Positions 6,481 to 15,464 of a DNA stretch of 64,000 nucleotides are shown piece by piece. Position numbers and translations under genes: made by a program. Below the pieces are notes generated by a model that did not search any database, was not told the origin of the DNA, and saw only the letters and a list, made by a program, of their open reading frames with translations. The stretch comes from Bacteroidota bacterium (GTDB lineage Bacteria; Bacteroidota; Bacteroidia; Cytophagales; Cyclobacteriaceae), in the NCBI GenBank assembly GCA_023428695.1, contig JAEYWY010000025.1, forward strand, positions 1-64,000. The letters are read 5' to 3'. Within the stretch, counting starts at the first letter, position 1; each line of letters begins with the position of its first letter.

Positions 6481-8112
6481 ATGGCTAAAGGCTTCTTTAC
6501 CGTACCCTTACCGAAAAACGAACCCGTTCTTAACTACGCACCCGGCAGCAGTGAACGCGCCGCGCTAAAAAAAGCGCTTGATGAAATGCGCAAGGCTACT
6601 GTCGATGTACCGATGTATATCGGCGGCGAAGAGGTTCGTACGGACAAGAAGAAACCTATTTCACCGCCACACGACCACAAACATATTCTCGGTTATTATC
6701 ACGAAGGCGACCGGTCACATGTAGAACAGGCCATCGACGCCGCTCTGGCCGCGCGCACGTTGTGGGCCGAACTCTCATGGGAACATCGTGCCAGCATCTT
6801 CCTGAAAGCCGCCGATCTGCTCGCGGGCCCATATCGTTACAAAATCAACGCAGCAACAATGCTCGGTCAATCGAAGAATGCTTACCAGGCAGAAATCGAC
6901 TCGGCTTGCGAACTCATTGACTTCCTGCGATTCAATACGTATTTCATGACCCAGCTTTACGCGGAGCAACCCATGTCATCACCAGGCATGTGGAACCGCA
7001 TGGAGTATCGCCCGCTGGAAGGGTTTACGTTTGCTATCACGCCGTTCAACTTTACTGCGATCGCCGGCAATCTTCCCACCAGCATGGCACTGATGGGTAA
7101 CACCGTTGTTTGGAAGCCTGCGCACACACAAGTGTATGCTGCGAGCGTCATCATGGAAGTTTTATGTGAAGCCGGACTGCCTGATGGTGTAATCAACCTG
7201 ATCAACGTCGCCGGACCAACAGCAGGGGACGTTATTTTCAAACACCCTGATTTCGCGGGGATTCACTTTACCGGAAGTACGAAAGTATTTCAGTCGATGT
7301 GGAAGGCGATTGGTGAAAACATACACCGTTATAAGACCTATCCGCGTATCGTTGGTGAAACCGGCGGAAAAGATTTCGTCATGGTGCACAAGAGCGCGAA
7401 CGCAAGAGAAGTAGCGACTGCATTGGTTCGTGGCGCTTTTGAATATCAGGGCCAGAAATGTTCCGCGGCATCGCGCGCATATATTCCTTCGAACCTGTGG
7501 GACGATGTGAAGAAATATATGGTTGAAGATCTTAAGTCGGTTCGTATGGGCGGCACCGAAGACTTCGGAAACTTTGTTAATGCCGTGATTGATGAAAAAG
7601 CTTTTGATTCCATCGCTGAATACATCGATGGCGCGAAGAAGAACGACATGAACACGATTGTCGCCGGTGGCGGATACGATAAATCAAAAGGTTACTTTAT
7701 TGAACCGACGGTGATCGAAACGAAAGATCCGTCATCCACAACGATGTGCGAGGAAATTTTCGGACCCGTGCTTACGATTTACGTTTACCATTCCGAAAAC
7801 TTTGAGGATACACTTGACCTTGTTGATCGCACCTCGCCGTATGCACTGACGGGGTCGATCATTGCACGCGACAGGTATGCCATTGACCTCGCTACACGCA
7901 AGCTTGTGAATGCCGCAGGTAACTTCTACATCAATGACAAACCTACGGGGGCTGTTGTGGGTCAACAACCCTTCGGCGGCGCACGTGCATCGGGAACCAA
8001 CGATAAGGCTGGAGCAAAGATGAATCTGCTGCGCTGGGTTTCTGCGCGTTCGATCAAGGAAACGTTCGTACCTCCGGTGGATTATCGCTATCCGTTTCTT
8101 GGCAAGGACTAG
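6481..8112 (+). CDS. pruA: L-glutamate gamma-semialdehyde (1-pyrroline-5-carboxylate) dehydrogenase
   Basis: A 543-residue aldehyde dehydrogenase of the P5CDH type, oxidising glutamate semialdehyde from proline or ornithine breakdown to glutamate with NAD+. Visible landmarks are ITPFNFTAIAGNLP (near residue 186), the NAD-binding FTGSTKVF, the general-base Glu in VGETGGKDF, and the nucleophile in GQKCSAASR. The length matches stand-alone P5CDH and not bifunctional PutA; there is no proline dehydrogenase neighbour in the window. It is probably transcribed alone from the TACATTTG element. Confidence 0.95.
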   Translation: MAKGFFTVPLPKNEPVLNYAPGSSERAALKKALDEMRKATVDVPMYIGGEEVRTDKKKPISPPHDHKHILGYYHEGDRSHVEQAIDAALAARTLWAELSWEHRASIFLKAADLLAGPYRYKINAATMLGQSKNAYQAEIDSACELIDFLRFNTYFMTQLYAEQPMSSPGMWNRMEYRPLEGFTFAITPFNFTAIAGNLPTSMALMGNTVVWKPAHTQVYAASVIMEVLCEAGLPDGVINLINVAGPTAGDVIFKHPDFAGIHFTGSTKVFQSMWKAIGENIHRYKTYPRIVGETGGKDFVMVHKSANAREVATALVRGAFEYQGQKCSAASRAYIPSNLWDDVKKYMVEDLKSVRMGGTEDFGNFVNAVIDEKAFDSIAEYIDGAKKNDMNTIVAGGGYDKSKGYFIEPTVIETKDPSSTTMCEEIFGPVLTIYVYHSENFEDTLDLVDRTSPYALTGSIIARDRYAIDLATRKLVNAAGNFYINDKPTGAVVGQQPFGGARASGTNDKAGAKMNLLRWVSARSIKETFVPPVDYRYPFLGKD

Positions 8113-8759
8113 CATTTGAGTTAACAAACTATACCTGATTCGAGGGAAAGGCATGGATAACGGATACACGCCGGAGTAACCGTTTACCCCGGGTGAGCGA
8201 TGGAAGCGGAAACCCGGCGCCTGCAATGTTGCCCTTGTCGTATCTGTAGCATGTTCGGGACGAATACCAACCTAATCAGTCATTGCGAATAGGCGGCGCG
8301 TTGCAGCGTACAGCGCGGCCCCCGCTGAACGAAAGCTTAGTCTTCAACGCGGATAATTTCAGAAAGTGTTACCACAAATCAGGTAAATGCTAAAGGCGGG
8401 GGACACCCCCAACAAATAATACTTTTGATTCTCGTGGCGGCTGGCACTTTTTGGTAGCAACCACGAACACCGTTTCTACAAGGTGCCACCAGGCTATCCG
8501 CTCCAAGGCCAGAAGCGAACACACTTTATTTCTTACCTCCTGCTTCATTTGTCACACCCAACACATTCCCGATCCAAAACAAACTTTGCACCGCCACGCC
8601 TGCATTCAATCCTGCCCTCCATAAATCCTTCAATCCCAGTCCGCCTTTCCGCTCCTATCCTTGCCGCGGTGCGTGCCAGGGTCGTATGTCGCGGCCCGCG
8701 TTCAGGGCAAGTCAAACTGAATTACTCAGCCGTTCACACATCCTATCCTGGCGAATACC
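8113..8759. other. 647-bp non-coding stretch with several hairpins
   Basis: I see no credible protein gene here; the open frames lack family features. Contents: an inverted pair CCGGGT / ACCCGG at about 8191-8216, a G5-ACA-C5 hairpin at about 8399-8412, and an AATCC-type repeat at 8606-8639. Base composition is GC-rich up to about 8330 and varied after that. It could hold an unrecognised structured RNA or a decayed insertion. It did not match tmRNA, RNase P or SRP RNA signatures by eye. Confidence 0.4.
8606..8639 (+). repeat. Solitary AATCC-type repeat
   Basis: Contains TCAATCCTG (8606-8614) and ATCCTTCAATCCCAG (8625-8639). Both pieces recur at 31509-31571, and the AATCCCAG end also occurs at 4206-4213. 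It has no GxxExxY gene beside it. Confidence 0.5.
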
Positions 8760-9377
8760 TCACTCTCTGAATGCAAGTCTCCCACTGGCGATAAGGATGC
8801 CTCCCTTTCCGCGAAACGTCTTGCTTGCATTTTCGAAACCTTCGGCGCTTATTGATCGCGTTGCATCTTCGATAATGTACGTAGTAAAACCTTCTCCGAT
8901 GGCATCGAGTGCCGTGAAGAAAACACAATAGTCTCCGGCAAGGCCACACACGTACACCTCGGTAACTTCACGTGCGTGGAGATAACCTGCGAGTCCGGTG
9001 TTCTTACGATGACCATTGTCGTAGAAGCCGCTGTAGCTGTCGATGTTGGAATCCATTCCCTTTCGGAAGATGGCTTCGACCTTGTTCATATTCAGGTCCG
9101 GATGAAACTCTGCACCACGGGTTCCCTGTACGCAATGGTCCGGCCACAAAACCTGTTCGAGTCCATCGAGGTCAATCTTCTCAAACTGGTTTTTACCTGA
9201 ATGCTGTGACGCAAAGCTCTTGTGTGTTTCCGGATGCCAGTCCTGCGTGGCGACGACAAGATCGAACGAACTTTGCAAAGCATTCACTACCGGGATGATG
9301 GCATTCCCATCCGGGACTTCGAGTGCACCGCCGGAGGTGAAGTCATTCTGGATATCAACAATGATTAGTGCCTTCAT
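8760..9377 (-). CDS. pncA: Nicotinamidase PncA
   Basis: A 205-residue isochorismatase-fold amidase that turns nicotinamide into nicotinate, the first step of deamidating NAD salvage. The triad is visible as Asp8 in VDIQNDF, Lys in FRKGMD and Cys in AGDYCV. The metal-binding region is WHPETHKSF; WPDHCVQGTRGAEF is also typical. It starts inside the last codons of the nicotinate phosphoribosyltransferase gene (ATGA-type overlap at 9374-9377), so the two consecutive enzymes are translated from one mRNA. Confidence 0.95.
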   Translation of the reverse strand: MKALIIVDIQNDFTSGGALEVPDGNAIIPVVNALQSSFDLVVATQDWHPETHKSFASQHSGKNQFEKIDLDGLEQVLWPDHCVQGTRGAEFHPDLNMNKVEAIFRKGMDSNIDSYSGFYDNGHRKNTGLAGYLHAREVTEVYVCGLAGDYCVFFTALDAIGEGFTTYIIEDATRSISAEGFENASKTFRGKGGILIASGRLAFRE

Positions 9378-10792
9378 GATTTTTTCAGATAATGATCTCT
9401 CAATTCATTCCTCAGTCTCTGCAGCGAAGTGCTGATACCAACCTTGTACGTGTGCGGATTTTGAAAGCGCCTGTACTCCGGAGGCAGCAGCGCTATCCGT
9501 TGTTGCCGGTATGCTGACAACTCCGCCAGCGATTTTCGTTCATCGGCGCGTTCGCCGTTTTTCATAACGACTTCAAGCAGTGCCTCCTTTTTATGGTTGC
9601 CTATGCGCATTGACTTCCCCGGCTCGATGGGATGATGCATCTCATCCGGCGGCGCCTCGTTTGAAAGCGCGACAGCATCTGCCCCGAAAAACATTCCACC
9701 TGAATCAAGGACACGATACACCTGCTTCTTGTCGGGTAGCGTTGTCTTCGACAGGCTCTCCGACAACTTAATGCGCGGCTTGCCATTTGAATACGCGAGC
9801 TTGTACACGCCATCGAGCGCAGCATCGGGTTGCCCGGTAACGAGGTTGGTCCCGACTCCAAATATGTCGATAGGTGCACCCTGCTCGAGGAGACTCTTCA
9901 CAACATTTTCGTCAAGCTGGTTTGACGCAGCAATTTTGACGTAATGAAGTCCCGCGTCGTCGAGCATCTGGCGCGAACGTTTCGCAAGGTAGGCAAGGTC
10001 GCCGCTGTCGAGCCGGATCGCGAGCAGGCGTTTTCCATCGCGTTCCAACTCCTTTGCTACTGTAATTGCGTTGGGAACCCCACTTTCGAGTGTGTGATAT
10101 GTATCTACCAACAGCACACAATTTTCCGGTCGCCCACTGGCAAACACACGGAACGCAGTAAGTTCGTCTTCATAGTGTTGAATAAATGAATGTGCCATCG
10201 TTCCCGAAACAGGGATATCGAAATTCGCACCCGCCATGACGTTGCTCGTTCCATTGAAACCGCCGATGATCGTCGCACGTGACGCGTGGTAGCCACCGAT
10301 TCCCTGTGCCCGACGCAAACCGAAATCAAGCAGCGTCCGGTCCCCTGCTACTTCGCGCACGCGGGTTGCCTTGGTCGCGATCAGTGATTGAAAGTTCAGC
10401 AGATTCAATAAGACCGTTTCAATGAGTTGGGCCTCCAGCAACGTACCCTCCACGCGTGCAACGGGAATGTTTGGAAAAATGACCTCGCCTTCCTTCATGG
10501 CATGAATAGTTCCGCGAAAACGAAAACGCGAAAGGTACTTCAGATAATCATCGCTCATGCCGATGCCTTTCAGGTATGCAAGATCATCTGCTGTAAACTG
10601 AAGTCTGCTTATCGTTTCGAGTACATCATCCAGCCCCGCGAAGACCGCATACCCGCCACCATAGGGAAGTTTGCGAAAGAAGTAATCAAACACCGCATCC
10701 TGTTCATGGTGACCACTGGAGAAGTAAACCTGTCCCATTGAGAGCTGGTACAAATCAGTGTACAGTGCCGAAGGAAGTAAGTCGTATTTCAT
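9374..10792 (-). CDS. pncB: Nicotinate phosphoribosyltransferase
   Basis: A 472-residue type II phosphoribosyltransferase that joins nicotinate to PRPP, giving nicotinate mononucleotide. Landmarks are DFGLRRAQG near residue 155, the family histidine in GTMAHSFIQ (phosphorylated in characterised members), and the barrel strand AIRLDSGDLAYL near residue 255. It is first in the pncB-pncA operon and begins 22 bases downstream of the CLC gene's end, so it could also be read from the CLC promoter. NadA and NadB of the de novo route lie within 10 kb. Confidence 0.94.
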   Translation of the reverse strand: MKYDLLPSALYTDLYQLSMGQVYFSSGHHEQDAVFDYFFRKLPYGGGYAVFAGLDDVLETISRLQFTADDLAYLKGIGMSDDYLKYLSRFRFRGTIHAMKEGEVIFPNIPVARVEGTLLEAQLIETVLLNLLNFQSLIATKATRVREVAGDRTLLDFGLRRAQGIGGYHASRATIIGGFNGTSNVMAGANFDIPVSGTMAHSFIQHYEDELTAFRVFASGRPENCVLLVDTYHTLESGVPNAITVAKELERDGKRLLAIRLDSGDLAYLAKRSRQMLDDAGLHYVKIAASNQLDENVVKSLLEQGAPIDIFGVGTNLVTGQPDAALDGVYKLAYSNGKPRIKLSESLSKTTLPDKKQVYRVLDSGGMFFGADAVALSNEAPPDEMHHPIEPGKSMRIGNHKKEALLEVVMKNGERADERKSLAELSAYRQQRIALLPPEYRRFQNPHTYKVGISTSLQRLRNELRDHYLKKS

Positions 10793-10814
10793 TCAGGTGT
10801 TATTCAAAATGTTT

Positions 10815-12125
10815 TCAATCCGGAGCCTTTTTCGCTTCTGCCCGATCGTGTTTGGCCACGGAAAGGCGTTGCGCGTGATAGATACCAGTGTGGCCACTGA
10901 AGTAGTACGCCGTAAAACATGCTACGGCATAGTACAACACATTGCTTGTACCAAAAAGCTCCACCCCCATTAACGTACAGGCTAGGGGCGTATTGGTAGC
11001 GCCGGCGAATACGGCTATGAATCCAAGACCTGCGAAAAGGTCCACAGGCACTCCCATCAACACGGCCAGCGTGTTCCCCAACGTTGCGCCGATAAAAAAC
11101 AACGGTGTTACCTCGCCGCCTTTAAATCCTGTGCCCAGTGTGACTGCGGTAAATACGATCTTCCAAAGCCAGCTCCAGGTTTCTGCGCCTCCGTCCTGAA
11201 AGGCGTTGACGATAGACACGCCACCTGCGTCGGCCGAAGTTACACCAAGGCCAAGGTAGTCCCGTGTTCCAACGATATACGTGAGGCTGATAACGGCTAT
11301 TCCGCCAATCACAGGAATGAGCCATCGAACTTTGATAAAGCGGTTGGCATAATCGCGAATGCCGTGCGAGAGTTTTGAGAACAGATAACTGGCGAGGCCA
11401 AAAGCGACGCCTGCGAGGATTGCTTTGATGAGAAAAACAAAATCGAATGCGATGAACGGAAATGTGGCAACAGCAGCTGCGACAGATTCGATGTGATAGT
11501 GCGTATGACTGATGCCCCATGCGTTGCATACGATATCACCGAGTACGCTGGCGATAAAGCACGGAAGCAACGCATCGTATTTGATGCGACCTATAGCGAG
11601 GACTTCGAGTGCGAACACTGCACCTGTGACGGGTGTACCAAATACAGCACCAAAACCTGCTGCGATGCCTGTCATGAGGAGGATGCGCATGTCCGCGCGG
11701 TTGAGTTTGAAAATCTTTCCCAACCAGTGCGCCATGCTGCCACCAATTTGAACGGCGGTACCTTCGCGTCCGGCAGAACCTCCGAAAAGATGGGTTACGA
11801 TGGTTGTGACGAGAACAAGGGGTGCCATACGTGTCGGTACACCTCCGCCGGGTTGATGGATCTCATCCATGATCAGGTTGTTACCGGCTTCTGCATTTTT
11901 TCCGGCAAGGCTATATAGAAGGTGAATCGCAACACCCACGACGGGTAGCAAAAAAAGGAACCAGGGATTATCCCATCGCAGCTGTGTGGCCTGCTCGAGT
12001 AGCGCGAGAAAAAGTGCAACCAATGAACCTGCAACGAGTGCGACGGGAATACACAGTATCGTCCACCTTAGGGCGTAGCGGAGGATGTGCAGGTGTTCAG
12101 AAAAGAATAGACGTGCTTCCGGCAT
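10815..12125 (-). CDS. CLC-family antiporter, probably fluoride type
   Basis: A 436-residue CLC protein with about 16-18 hydrophobic helices. The anion-pathway motifs differ from chloride CLCs: the helix-D GSGIP motif is replaced by AGNNLIMDEI, and the second motif reads GREGT (in GSAGREGTAVQIGG) rather than GREGP. Both changes are typical of CLC-F fluoride/proton antiporters. The third region is GFKGGEVTPLFFIGA. I start it at ATG 12125; the frame runs on to 12200, but a TATCTTTG -7 element at 12138-12131 predicts a transcript start at or next to this ATG. I see no crcB-type fluoride riboswitch upstream. A chloride function cannot be excluded from sequence alone. Confidence 0.85.
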   Translation of the reverse strand: MPEARLFFSEHLHILRYALRWTILCIPVALVAGSLVALFLALLEQATQLRWDNPWFLFLLPVVGVAIHLLYSLAGKNAEAGNNLIMDEIHQPGGGVPTRMAPLVLVTTIVTHLFGGSAGREGTAVQIGGSMAHWLGKIFKLNRADMRILLMTGIAAGFGAVFGTPVTGAVFALEVLAIGRIKYDALLPCFIASVLGDIVCNAWGISHTHYHIESVAAAVATFPFIAFDFVFLIKAILAGVAFGLASYLFSKLSHGIRDYANRFIKVRWLIPVIGGIAVISLTYIVGTRDYLGLGVTSADAGGVSIVNAFQDGGAETWSWLWKIVFTAVTLGTGFKGGEVTPLFFIGATLGNTLAVLMGVPVDLFAGLGFIAVFAGATNTPLACTLMGVELFGTSNVLYYAVACFTAYYFSGHTGIYHAQRLSVAKHDRAEAKKAPD

Positions 12126-12130
12126 GTATC

Positions 12131-12138
12131 CAAAGATA
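12131..12138 (-). promoter_or_regulatory. -7 element TATCTTTG of the CLC gene
   Basis: An exact TAnnTTTG match ending 6 bases before ATG 12125, so the mRNA should be leaderless or nearly so. Confidence 0.5.
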
Positions 12139-12260
12139 CGCCGGAAATCTTTTCCCGCGGTACGATTTTTACACCCACCGGGTGCCCCGTGAAGGCACAC
12201 AGCGGATGCGTAACCCGAGTAACAAATGGAAGGGAGGTCAGTCTCTCCCTCAAGTCGAGG

Positions 12261-13019
12261 TCACTCTGTTTTTGGACTATAGAATGGTATAGTTGAAAAC
12301 AATCCGAGTTGTAGGGTGTGATTGTTTTCAATCCGGTTTCGGAGTTGAGCATCGAGAGATCGCAGCATAACGAGTTGATTAAGATAGCCGGCTTCTACCT
12401 TGAGATTTGCCGAAAGTGAAATTCCCAGCGCGGCGTAAACCCGATTCTGGTCGAATACATTGTATGCGACTTCCTTTCCAAAATTGACCATCACCTCGTC
12501 GTAGGCCGCGAAAAAAAGTCCACGCTCGCCGGCGGTCAGCGGTACCGTGGCTTTCGCCATATATCGGATACGGTTTTCATAACGCCCATTCTCAAACGTG
12601 CCTTCTGTTGCATTGCCAATCATTCGTTGCTCCAGCCTGTACCGGTGCGCCAGCCTGACTTTGCCGAGTGATTGAGAATTCGTGTACTGTTGCCAGATGC
12701 GATGTTCGGGAAAAGCATTCGGCACGCCAAATTCACCATACGGATGGGTCTTGATAAAAGCATACCCAACTGTAAAACGTCCGCTGGTTTTGGTGTATAA
12801 ATCCAGTCCGGTACGAAGGAGGAACTGCTGAGGATCTGAGACAACATCATGTCGGCGCAACTGAACCTCGGCATGCCAACCGAAACGTTCCGAAAAACGA
12901 TGATTTCCGAAATACATGATCCAGGCATTGGTATTCGTTGTGTTATTGCGGGTATCCTGAGCGCTGAGGCCAGGCGCCAGCGTCATTCCAAACAAGATCA
13001 AAGCAAAAATTTTTCCCAT
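12261..13019 (-). CDS. DUF2490 outer-membrane beta-barrel protein
   Basis: A 252-residue exported protein. The signal peptide ends at SAQ (about residue 21); the rest is beta strands with the DUF2490 pattern (AWIMYFGNHRFSERFGWHAEVQLRRHD near the start, then RLAHRYRLEQRMI and RYMAKATVPL). The family consists of small outer-membrane barrels, common in Bacteroidota, with no known substrate. No operon partner: the CLC gene begins 136 bp downstream after a gap with short hairpins. Confidence 0.85.
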   Translation of the reverse strand: MGKIFALILFGMTLAPGLSAQDTRNNTTNTNAWIMYFGNHRFSERFGWHAEVQLRRHDVVSDPQQFLLRTGLDLYTKTSGRFTVGYAFIKTHPYGEFGVPNAFPEHRIWQQYTNSQSLGKVRLAHRYRLEQRMIGNATEGTFENGRYENRIRYMAKATVPLTAGERGLFFAAYDEVMVNFGKEVAYNVFDQNRVYAALGISLSANLKVEAGYLNQLVMLRSLDAQLRNRIENNHTLQLGLFSTIPFYSPKTE

Positions 13020-13224
13020 AACATGCGAATCTCACAATAATAAGACATATCCAAATAAAGAACATACCCGATCCCGGGATCTACACCAGTGGTTCACGCC
13101 GGACTTTCAATGGACAACCGAAAGTACCTGACTTACATTCTCTTTATCACAACAAAAACCCTGAATGGAAAGATACCTGCAAATAAGCGTCGTGCTTTAT
13201 TTGATTGAGCCAAAAAATTGTGAA

Positions 13225-13236
13225 TGATAAAAATCA
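13225..13236. promoter_or_regulatory. FNR-like site TGATAAAAATCA before nrdJ
   Basis: TGAT-AAAA-ATCA is an exact core match to the FNR/CRP-family half-sites TTGAT-N4-ATCAA, in the 400-bp region upstream of the B12-dependent ribonucleotide reductase. The distance to the start is large (about 190 bp), and I could not place a confident -7 element downstream of it. Confidence 0.5.
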
Positions 13237-13425
13237 CATCGAGCGAAAACATTTCTGCCTGGTCAAAGAGATATCATTTACAAAATTGTTCCCTGAATCT
13301 GTTATGAGGGAAGTCATACACATGATTCGCAAACCGCATTCACCTTGCTGTGACCTCGTTTCATGACCAAGTTGAACGGGTACATTTTTTAAAGAAATTG
13401 ATTATTAACCCAATCTCTGACTGCC

Positions 13426-15276
13426 ATGGAGTTAAACCAAAAGATTCTAAGCGACCTGATTGTTTACATGAAGTACTCCCGCTACCTGCCTGATCTGAAG
13501 CGAAGGGAAACATGGCCGGAAATCTGCGCGCGTTACCAGCAAATGATGAATGAAAAGTATCCGCACATGCATGACGAAATCGATCACTGGATGCAATACG
13601 TCTACGATCGAAAAGTTCTGCCGTCGATGCGTGCCATGCAGTTTGCCGGTACCGCGATCACCCGAAACAACAGTCGCATTTACAATTGCGCCTACCTTCC
13701 GGTTGATGACATCCGCGCTTTCAGTGAGACGCTATTCCTCTTACTCGGGGGAACGGGTGTCGGATACTCAGTTCAGTACCACCATATTGAACAACTCCCT
13801 CCAATCAGCAAGGCAGAAAAGACCAAGAAGTTTCTTGTCGGCGACAGCCTCGAAGGATGGGCCGACGCCGTAAAAGTACTGATGAAGGCATACTTCGGAT
13901 TAAGCAAATACATGCCGTTGTTTGACTTTTCCGATATCCGTCCAAAAGGCGCGCGTCTGGTCACTGCAGGTGGTAAAGCTCCCGGACCGGAACCGCTCAA
14001 GATCTGCGTTGCCCACGTACAGGCTATCCTCGACAGGAAGGAAGACGGCGACAAGTTATCTCCGCTCGAATGTCATGACATTATGTGTCACCTTGCCAAT
14101 GCGGTACTCGCGGGTGGTATAAGACGCAGCGCAATGATCGCACTATTTTCAGCAAACGACGAAGAGATGCTGACCTGCAAATTCGGTAACTGGTGGGAAC
14201 TTAACGAACAACGCGGACGCGCCAACAACTCAGTTGTACTGCCACGGGAATCCACAACACGCGAAGAATTTCTTGCGCTCTGGAAAAAGATCGAATTCTC
14301 GGGATCCGGTGAACCCGGATTTTATTTTACCAACGACGTCGACTGGGGAACCAACCCTTGTTGTGAAATCGCGCTTCGTCCCTTTCAGTTCTGCAACCTT
14401 TGTGAAGTCAACGTATCAGATATTGAAAGCCAGGAGGAACTCAACCAGCGTGCCCGTGCTGCGTCGTTCCTAGGAACACTTCAGGCCGGGTTCACAAATT
14501 TCCATTACCTCCGTGAAGTGTGGCAGGAAACCACTGAACATGACGCGCTCATTGGCGTCGGCATGACTGGTATTGCCAGCGGATGTGTTCAAAATTTTGA
14601 CTTGAAAGAAGCCGCTGATGAAGTGAAGCAAATGAACCTTGAAACGTCATCGAAGATTGGCATTCAGTTCGCGGCGCGGTGCACGACGATCAAACCCAGC
14701 GGAACGTCGTCTCTTGTACTGGGAACCTCCAGCGGAATTCACGCGTGGCATAACGACTTCTACCTGCGGCGTGTTCGCATAGGCAAGAATGAAGCGTTGT
14801 ATGAATATCTGCGCATCAACCACCCGGAACTTCTGGAAGATGACATGCTCAACAGCAAACAGGCAATCATTTGCATTCCCCAAAAGTCTCCTGAGGGTAG
14901 TATTCTGCGGAACGAAGACGTGATGGAACTTCTTGAGCGGATACGTCGCTTTAACGTCGATTGGGTAAGGAATGGATTCCGGCGCGGAAGCAACGCCAAC
15001 AACGTGTCAGCTACTGTATCCATAAAAGATGGCGACTGGCCGCGTGTAGGGGAATGGATGTGGGAAAACAAAGCGTCTTACAACGGACTCAGCGTTCTGC
15101 CTTTCGACAACGGAAGTTACAAACAGGCCCCCTACGAGGACATCTCGCGCGAGACGTTCTATGAACTGGAAAAAAGCCTCAAGGCAATCGCGCTTGAAAA
15201 TGTTTACGAAAGCGACGACGAAACCGACCACAAGGCCGAGGCAGCATGCGCGGGAGGGGCTTGTGCCATCGTATGA
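13426..15276 (+). CDS. nrdJ: Adenosylcobalamin-dependent ribonucleotide reductase (class II)
   Basis: A 616-residue class II (B12) reductase of the single-chain RTPR type, making deoxynucleotides without oxygen or an NrdB subunit. Visible landmarks are the redox cysteine in IYNCAYLP (Cys88), GGTGVGYSVQ near residue 108, the active-site segment NPCCEIALRPFQFCNLCEVN (residues 310-329), PSGTSSLVLGTSSGIH, and the C-terminal reducing pair Cys608/Cys613 in CAGGAC. It is shorter than the Lactobacillus enzyme (739 residues), as are many related bacterial sequences. The upstream FNR-like palindrome fits use under low oxygen. No cobalamin riboswitch was recognised. A long hairpin follows the stop. Confidence 0.92.
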   Translation: MELNQKILSDLIVYMKYSRYLPDLKRRETWPEICARYQQMMNEKYPHMHDEIDHWMQYVYDRKVLPSMRAMQFAGTAITRNNSRIYNCAYLPVDDIRAFSETLFLLLGGTGVGYSVQYHHIEQLPPISKAEKTKKFLVGDSLEGWADAVKVLMKAYFGLSKYMPLFDFSDIRPKGARLVTAGGKAPGPEPLKICVAHVQAILDRKEDGDKLSPLECHDIMCHLANAVLAGGIRRSAMIALFSANDEEMLTCKFGNWWELNEQRGRANNSVVLPRESTTREEFLALWKKIEFSGSGEPGFYFTNDVDWGTNPCCEIALRPFQFCNLCEVNVSDIESQEELNQRARAASFLGTLQAGFTNFHYLREVWQETTEHDALIGVGMTGIASGCVQNFDLKEAADEVKQMNLETSSKIGIQFAARCTTIKPSGTSSLVLGTSSGIHAWHNDFYLRRVRIGKNEALYEYLRINHPELLEDDMLNSKQAIICIPQKSPEGSILRNEDVMELLERIRRFNVDWVRNGFRRGSNANNVSATVSIKDGDWPRVGEWMWENKASYNGLSVLPFDNGSYKQAPYEDISRETFYELEKSLKAIALENVYESDDETDHKAEAACAGGACAIV

Positions 15277-15314
15277 TGACGCCAGATTGAAAGAATAATC
15301 CAACGCCCTGAAAT

Positions 15315-15364
15315 GCCGGAGATTCTAAGGAATCATTGCTCAATGATACGAGTCTCCGGCCTTT
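15315..15364 (+). terminator. Long hairpin after nrdJ
   Basis: GCCGGAGA (15315-15322) pairs with TCTCCGGC (15353-15360), enclosing a second helix ATCATTG/CAATGAT (15332-15347). The T-run is weak. It most likely terminates nrdJ and insulates the next promoter. Confidence 0.6.
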
Positions 15365-15365
15365 G

Positions 15366-15377
15366 TGATTTTGATCA
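15366..15377. promoter_or_regulatory. FNR-like site TGATTTTGATCA
   Basis: An exact TGAT-N4-ATCA palindrome. TAACTTGG at 15402-15409 is one base from TAnnTTTG and would start transcription near 15414, putting the palindrome centre at about -42. That is the usual position of an FNR-type activator. The site serves the gene at 15465. Confidence 0.6.
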
Positions 15378-15464
15378 TAAGACTGACCATTTTACATCAT
15401 GTAACTTGGCTGTTCATTTATTGTGTCATCACGCGTAATTAACCATCCATAATTTTCAGAATTC

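Noticed and set aside
8113..8480. tmRNA, RNase P RNA or group II intron in the non-coding stretch
   Set aside because: None of the diagnostic sequences (tRNA-like ends, GAGGAAAGTCC-type core, domain V) could be found on either strand.
8483..8770. 95-codon open frame
   Set aside because: Its residues come from the AATCC repeat and low-complexity sequence; no start signal or family pattern.
12126..12260. Fluoride (crcB) riboswitch before the CLC gene
   Set aside because: I could not find the conserved GGNGATGG / CGCC / CTGATG parts in the right order.
13082..13102. CCACTGG-like sequence on the minus strand near nrdJ, suggesting a cobalamin riboswitch B12 box
   Set aside because: It is on the wrong strand for nrdJ and none of the other conserved parts of the B12 element are present around it.
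13220..13240. TGTGA...TCACA as a CRP site before nrdJ
   Set aside because: The spacer is 10 bases instead of 6; the inner TGAT-N4-ATCA fits the FNR spacing exactly.
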